A stretch of DNA of 36,744 bases from Desulfobacterales bacterium (GTDB taxonomy: Bacteria > Desulfobacterota > Desulfobacteria > Desulfobacterales > JASJAZ01): positions 1 through 36,744 of the forward strand of contig JASJAZ010000027.1 in NCBI GenBank assembly GCA_030066785.1, written 5' to 3'. Within the stretch, counting starts at the first letter, position 1, and every line of letters starts with the position of its first letter. Below are positions 34,066 through 36,744 of this stretch, piece after piece. Position numbers and translations under genes: made by a program. The notes beneath the pieces were generated by a model. The model was not told the DNA's origin, searched no databases, and saw nothing but the letters and a program-made list of their open reading frames with translations.

Positions 34066-35010
34066 TTATTTGGCCTGCACCATCTCTCGGCAGGCATCAG
34101 CAATTTTAGGCGCACTGAAACCCAGGGTGTCGCTCAGGTAGGGCACATCACCGACTTCTCCGAAGCGATCCTGGGAACCCAACCGTTTCACCTTAGCCGG
34201 ATAATTTTCAGCCAGTACCTCGCAGACCGCTCCGCCCAGACCTCCTATCACATTCTGGTTTTCGGCCGTGACCACCGCGTTGGTTTTCTTCACAGAATCC
34301 AACAAGGTTTGAACATCAAACGGCTTGACCGATGGATAATGAATATGCTCGGCCTGGATGCCCTCTTGCTTCAGGCTGCCAACTGCTTTACGCGCAAACT
34401 GGGTGGTCAAACCGGTGGTCACCAGGGTCACATCCGCGCCTTCATCCAGTATACGCGCCTGATGGGGATCAAATTCATAGCTGTCGTCGAATAACGGTGC
34501 GTGGACTTCGCGTATTAATTGCATGTATTCCGGCTTTTGGCTGGCCGCCATATATCTGACCATGGAGCGCAGTTCGTAGACATCGGCCGGACAGTAGACG
34601 CGCATGTTCGGCATGGCGCGCATAATGGCCAGATCCTGAAAGCACATGTGGGTGGCGCCATTTTTGGCTGTGGTAACGCCCGGGGCGGTGCCGACAATTT
34701 TAACCGGATTTTCGGCGTACGCTATCGAAATCGTGATCTGGTCATAGGCCCGGCGGGTGGCAAAGGGGGAAAAGGTGGCACAAAACGGTACCATGCCTTC
34801 ATTGGCCAGGCCGGCCGAAATGCCGATCATGTTGGCTTCGGCAACCCCAACATCAAAAAAACGATCCGGAAAGGCATCCCAGACCCTGGGAACCGTACCC
34901 GATGATTTTCCCAGATCGGCTTCCAGGCAAACAACTTTGCTGTTTGTGGTCATCAGTTCTATGAGTGTATCGGTATAGACGGCTCTTAATTCTTTTTCGT
35001 GTAACGTCAT
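34066..35010 (-). CDS. Transketolase, C-terminal (pyrimidine-binding) subunit
   Basis: A 314-residue cytoplasmic protein matching the second half of transketolase: the pyrimidine-binding domain with the catalytic-type Glu in DVGVAEANMIGISAGLA, TFSPFATRRAYDQI, and the C-terminal domain with VTAENQNVIGGLG and RLGSQDRFGEVG. With the N-terminal subunit it should form a thiamine-diphosphate enzyme that moves two-carbon units between sugar phosphates. The two genes are separated by two bases and are translationally coupled. AAGGA lies seven to eight bases before the ATG. Split transketolases are common in archaea and anaerobes. The 90 bases between it and the SDR gene hold only hairpins. Confidence 0.94.
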   Translation of the reverse strand: MTLHEKELRAVYTDTLIELMTTNSKVVCLEADLGKSSGTVPRVWDAFPDRFFDVGVAEANMIGISAGLANEGMVPFCATFSPFATRRAYDQITISIAYAENPVKIVGTAPGVTTAKNGATHMCFQDLAIMRAMPNMRVYCPADVYELRSMVRYMAASQKPEYMQLIREVHAPLFDDSYEFDPHQARILDEGADVTLVTTGLTTQFARKAVGSLKQEGIQAEHIHYPSVKPFDVQTLLDSVKKTNAVVTAENQNVIGGLGGAVCEVLAENYPAKVKRLGSQDRFGEVGDVPYLSDTLGFSAPKIADACREMVQAK

Positions 35011-35012
35011 TC

Positions 35013-35891
35013 TTATTTTCCTTCGGTCCAGTTAAAATGAAACGGCTCATCGTCATCCAACGCGCAGACGCCCCCGATAACTCGGTTGCGTTCGTCTTCA
35101 TCAGGGATGCTGATGAAATGGCATTCGATACGGTTTTCGTAACAAACATTACCCTTGGCTTTGACCGTGTGCGCCACGATCATGGCCGGTTTATCTTTGA
35201 CAGCCATGGCTTTGTTGATCGTTGCATGAATATCGTCCCAATCATGGCCGTCCATTTCAAACACCTCCCAGCCAAAGGCGCGCCATTTGTCCACCACCGG
35301 CTCCAACGAGACGATTTTCTCAACTTCGGCATCGATTTGCATTTTGTTATAATCGGTAATCACCACCAGGTTGTCCAGTTTGTGCTGGGCCGCAAACATC
35401 CCGGCTTCCCAGATTTGGCCTTCCTGTGATTCGCCGTCGCCGACAATACAAAAAACATGATTGGTTTTGTTCTGAAGTTTACACGCCAGGGCAATACCGT
35501 TGGCGCAGGACAGCCCCTGACCCAGCGATCCAGCGGTTTGATCGATGCCGGGCGTAATTACCTGGTCCACATGGCTCGGCAACTCCGTACCATTGGCATT
35601 CAAGGTCAGCAACACATCTTTGGGGAAATAGCCCCGGTAGGCCAAAGCGGTATAAAGCGTCGGGCCGGCATGTCCCTTGGACAGGATAAAACGGTCGCGA
35701 TCGGCCCAGCGGGGATTGTCCGGTTTGACGTTCATAACTCGAAAGTAAAGCGTAATGATAATTTCCACCAGGCTAAGGGATCCGCCAATGTGGCCACCGC
35801 CCGCCCGGCACATGATATCGGTGATGATGTAGCGAAATTCCTTGGCCAGTTGATCCAACTGCTCCTTGCTCTCGATTTTGTCGAAATCCAT
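35013..35891 (-). CDS. Transketolase, N-terminal (thiamine diphosphate-binding) subunit
   Basis: A 292-residue protein matching the first half of transketolase: GGGHIGGSLSLVEI (substrate and cofactor His), KGHAGPTLYTALA, QTAGSLGQGL, and the thiamine diphosphate motif GDGESQEG... followed by Asn in DYNKMQ. The start is ATG at 35891 with AAGGAG six bases ahead; the longer frame (to 36029) runs through the upstream gene and is rejected. The final 50 residues are unusual: the normal WHG-type segment near the end is replaced by IECHFIS and the tail is acidic. It is co-transcribed with the C-terminal subunit (two-base gap), and the preceding small protein gene ends ten bases upstream. Confidence 0.94.
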   Translation of the reverse strand: MDFDKIESKEQLDQLAKEFRYIITDIMCRAGGGHIGGSLSLVEIIITLYFRVMNVKPDNPRWADRDRFILSKGHAGPTLYTALAYRGYFPKDVLLTLNANGTELPSHVDQVITPGIDQTAGSLGQGLSCANGIALACKLQNKTNHVFCIVGDGESQEGQIWEAGMFAAQHKLDNLVVITDYNKMQIDAEVEKIVSLEPVVDKWRAFGWEVFEMDGHDWDDIHATINKAMAVKDKPAMIVAHTVKAKGNVCYENRIECHFISIPDEDERNRVIGGVCALDDDEPFHFNWTEGK

Positions 35892-35901
35892 GAAAATCTC
35901 C

Positions 35902-36249
35902 TTAAACCCCAAGCTCTTCTTTGAGCCATGCTTTGACATCGTCATCCAGGGCATACACACCCTTGAGTTCGCACACATCTTTTTCAAAACGACTCGGAAG
36001 CTCGAATTCCGCCAGTTCGGTGGCATCATCTGAGTTGCGCCGGATCAAATAGATCATGTAAGGCTTGCTCCAACAATTGACAACAAAATAGATCGTGTAA
36101 TCGTCTTTGGACCGGATAATGTGTTTTCCGCTGCCCCAGTCCGTATTGCCCCATTCCAGATAGAGCTTGACAGCCTCTTCAGGCGTCATCTCCCATTCAA
36201 CTTCGTTGATGAGATCAGTTTCTTTTTTTAATTGTTCCAGGGTAAGCAT
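35902..36249 (-). CDS. Small acidic protein upstream of the split transketolase
   Basis: A 115-residue soluble protein that I do not recognise as a named family, although I recall similar small hypotheticals in sulfate reducers. It begins MLTLEQLKKETDLI, contains MTPEEAVKLYLEWGN, then a beta-rich stretch with YTIYFVVNCWSKPYMIYLIRR, and ends acidic (YALDDDVKAWLKEEL). No membrane segment is present. AAAGGAG seven bases ahead of the ATG is a good ribosome site. It is followed after ten bases by the transketolase N-terminal subunit, so it is co-transcribed. The small size and LYLEWGN block suggest a family with a conserved job, perhaps a regulator or partner of the transketolase; this is inference. 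Confidence 0.8.
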   Translation of the reverse strand: MLTLEQLKKETDLINEVEWEMTPEEAVKLYLEWGNTDWGSGKHIIRSKDDYTIYFVVNCWSKPYMIYLIRRNSDDATELAEFELPSRFEKDVCELKGVYALDDDVKAWLKEELGV

Positions 36250-36699
36250 TTTATGCTCCTTTCTAGCAGATGTTTACAACGTCTTGGACGCTCATCGCTT
36301 TTTTGAGAATAACATTTCGCTTTGCAGACGATATCTGCGCCCAACTCATTTTCGGTTAAATAGTCAGATAGTATACTATTCATTATGCCGAATTAAAAAA
36401 GGCGAAAATATATGATTCCGGTGCTAATGTCAAACACGGCATATGGTTGCCATTAAAACTTATTGCAAATATTATTATTCAATTCAATCTGTTAAATGCG
36501 CAGACGAACTTCGTGGGCTGGCGCCTATTTATTTCAAAAATGTGCCTCAGACAGCCGCGCTAAACCAGGATCAAAACAAAATGATTAGTATCTTAATGTT
36601 GCACAAATCCAATATGACATTTGTGCGATATTGACATTCGCCTGATAAATCGTCACAATCAAAGACCATTTAAGTGTGGCCTGTTTATTCACTTCTCAG
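36250..36699. other. Intergenic region at the right edge, no confident gene
   Basis: 450 bases. It holds the palindrome ATAGTATACTAT (36368-36379), listed separately, and a 63-residue frame at 36443-36634 with no ribosome site and unconvincing composition. Because a plus-strand terminator follows at 36700, a small plus-strand RNA from this stretch is possible. Confidence 0.4.
36368..36379. promoter_or_regulatory. Perfect 12-bp palindrome with a -10-like TATACT core
   Basis: ATAGTATACTAT is a perfect palindrome about 120 bases ahead of the small-protein/transketolase operon. TATACT would serve as a -10 on either strand; no clean -35 is seen. It could be a promoter, an operator for a dimeric regulator, or both. 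Confidence 0.35.
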
Positions 36700-36730
36700 G
36701 GCCCAAGATCTGCGTTGGGCCTTTGTTTTA
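36700..36730 (+). terminator. Rho-independent terminator, plus strand
   Basis: GGCCCAA (36700-36706), an eight-base loop and TTGGGCC (36715-36721) form a seven-base-pair G+C-rich stem followed by TTTGTTTT (36722-36729). It has no A-run on its left side and so acts only on plus-strand transcripts. No plus-strand gene is recognised upstream in the window. Confidence 0.75.
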
Positions 36731-36744
36731 AGCCCTCGATTAGC

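Noticed and set aside
28537-35891. Sulfoquinovose-type transketolase pathway built from isomerase, aldolase, SDR and split transketolase
   Set aside because: manA and the aldolase show normal landmarks of central enzymes, the SDR is catalytically atypical, the genes lie on different strands with large gaps, and no sulfosugar transporter or regulator is present.
36443-36634. 63-residue plus-strand frame before the terminator
   Set aside because: No ribosome site and composition unlike the neighbouring genes; a non-coding transcript is at least as likely.
1-36744. CRISPR arrays, complete tRNA or rRNA genes, transposases and phage genes
   Set aside because: No spaced direct repeats, no cloverleaf-like sequences other than the broken tmRNA end, and no recognisable mobile-element proteins were found.

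Overview
The window looks like chromosome of an anaerobic Desulfobacterota bacterium, most likely a marine Desulfobacterales-type sulfate reducer. This is inferred from gene content, not from a marker gene: three TauE/SafE-family exporters, a soluble molybdopterin oxidoreductase with ferredoxin and GltD-like partners, Cys-rich PAS kinases, DUF3124 and DUF2062 proteins, and a split transketolase. Base composition is even throughout, with no phage or insertion-sequence genes.

Layout. (1) 1-397: the C-terminal half of a TauE/SafE protein, cut by the window edge. It is followed by a decayed 3' end of a tmRNA gene (about 559-626). (2) 829-7879, all minus: an ACT-PAS-AAA+ sigma54 activator, then a sigma54-type promoter (6005-6020), then TauE/SafE, NhaC-type antiporter, class V PLP enzyme and alanine dehydrogenase. 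This reads as an amino-compound utilisation operon in which alanine is the probable nitrogen exit. (3) 8060-9627, minus: MarR regulator with two Cys-Cys pairs, PF03773-type permease, and a 57-residue Cys-rich protein. (4) 10012-15117, minus: a cytoplasmic molybdopterin oxidoreductase, a four-cluster ferredoxin, a 720-residue GltD-like flavoprotein and a 70-residue protein. Together they look like an NAD(P)-linked soluble oxidoreductase. (5) 15770-17707, plus: a secreted-signal TauE-like protein and a small three-helix membrane protein behind a second good sigma54 promoter (15640-15655). (6) 18322-21295, plus: a PAS histidine kinase overlapping a receiver-PAS-kinase hybrid, with no DNA-binding output. 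(7) 21442-30879, minus: DUF3124 lipoprotein-like/secreted protein, DUF2062, AsmA-like, a nucleoside-phosphorylase-like protein of unknown role, mannose-6-phosphate isomerase and class II aldolase. (8) 31213-33975: a SulP transporter and an SDR lacking the catalytic Tyr/Lys, divergent around a 149-bp near-perfect palindrome. (9) 34066-36249, minus: a split transketolase preceded by a small acidic protein. An orphan rho-independent terminator lies at the right edge.

How they may work together: regions 2, 4 and 5 combine TauE-family exporters, sigma54 control and electron-transfer enzymes, consistent with handling of sulfur oxyanions or organosulfonates/amino acids, but no substrate can be read from the sequence. 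Regions 7-9 are mostly central sugar-phosphate metabolism and envelope functions. Start codons were moved from the longest reading frame where a Shine-Dalgarno sequence or catalytic-residue numbering decides the matter.
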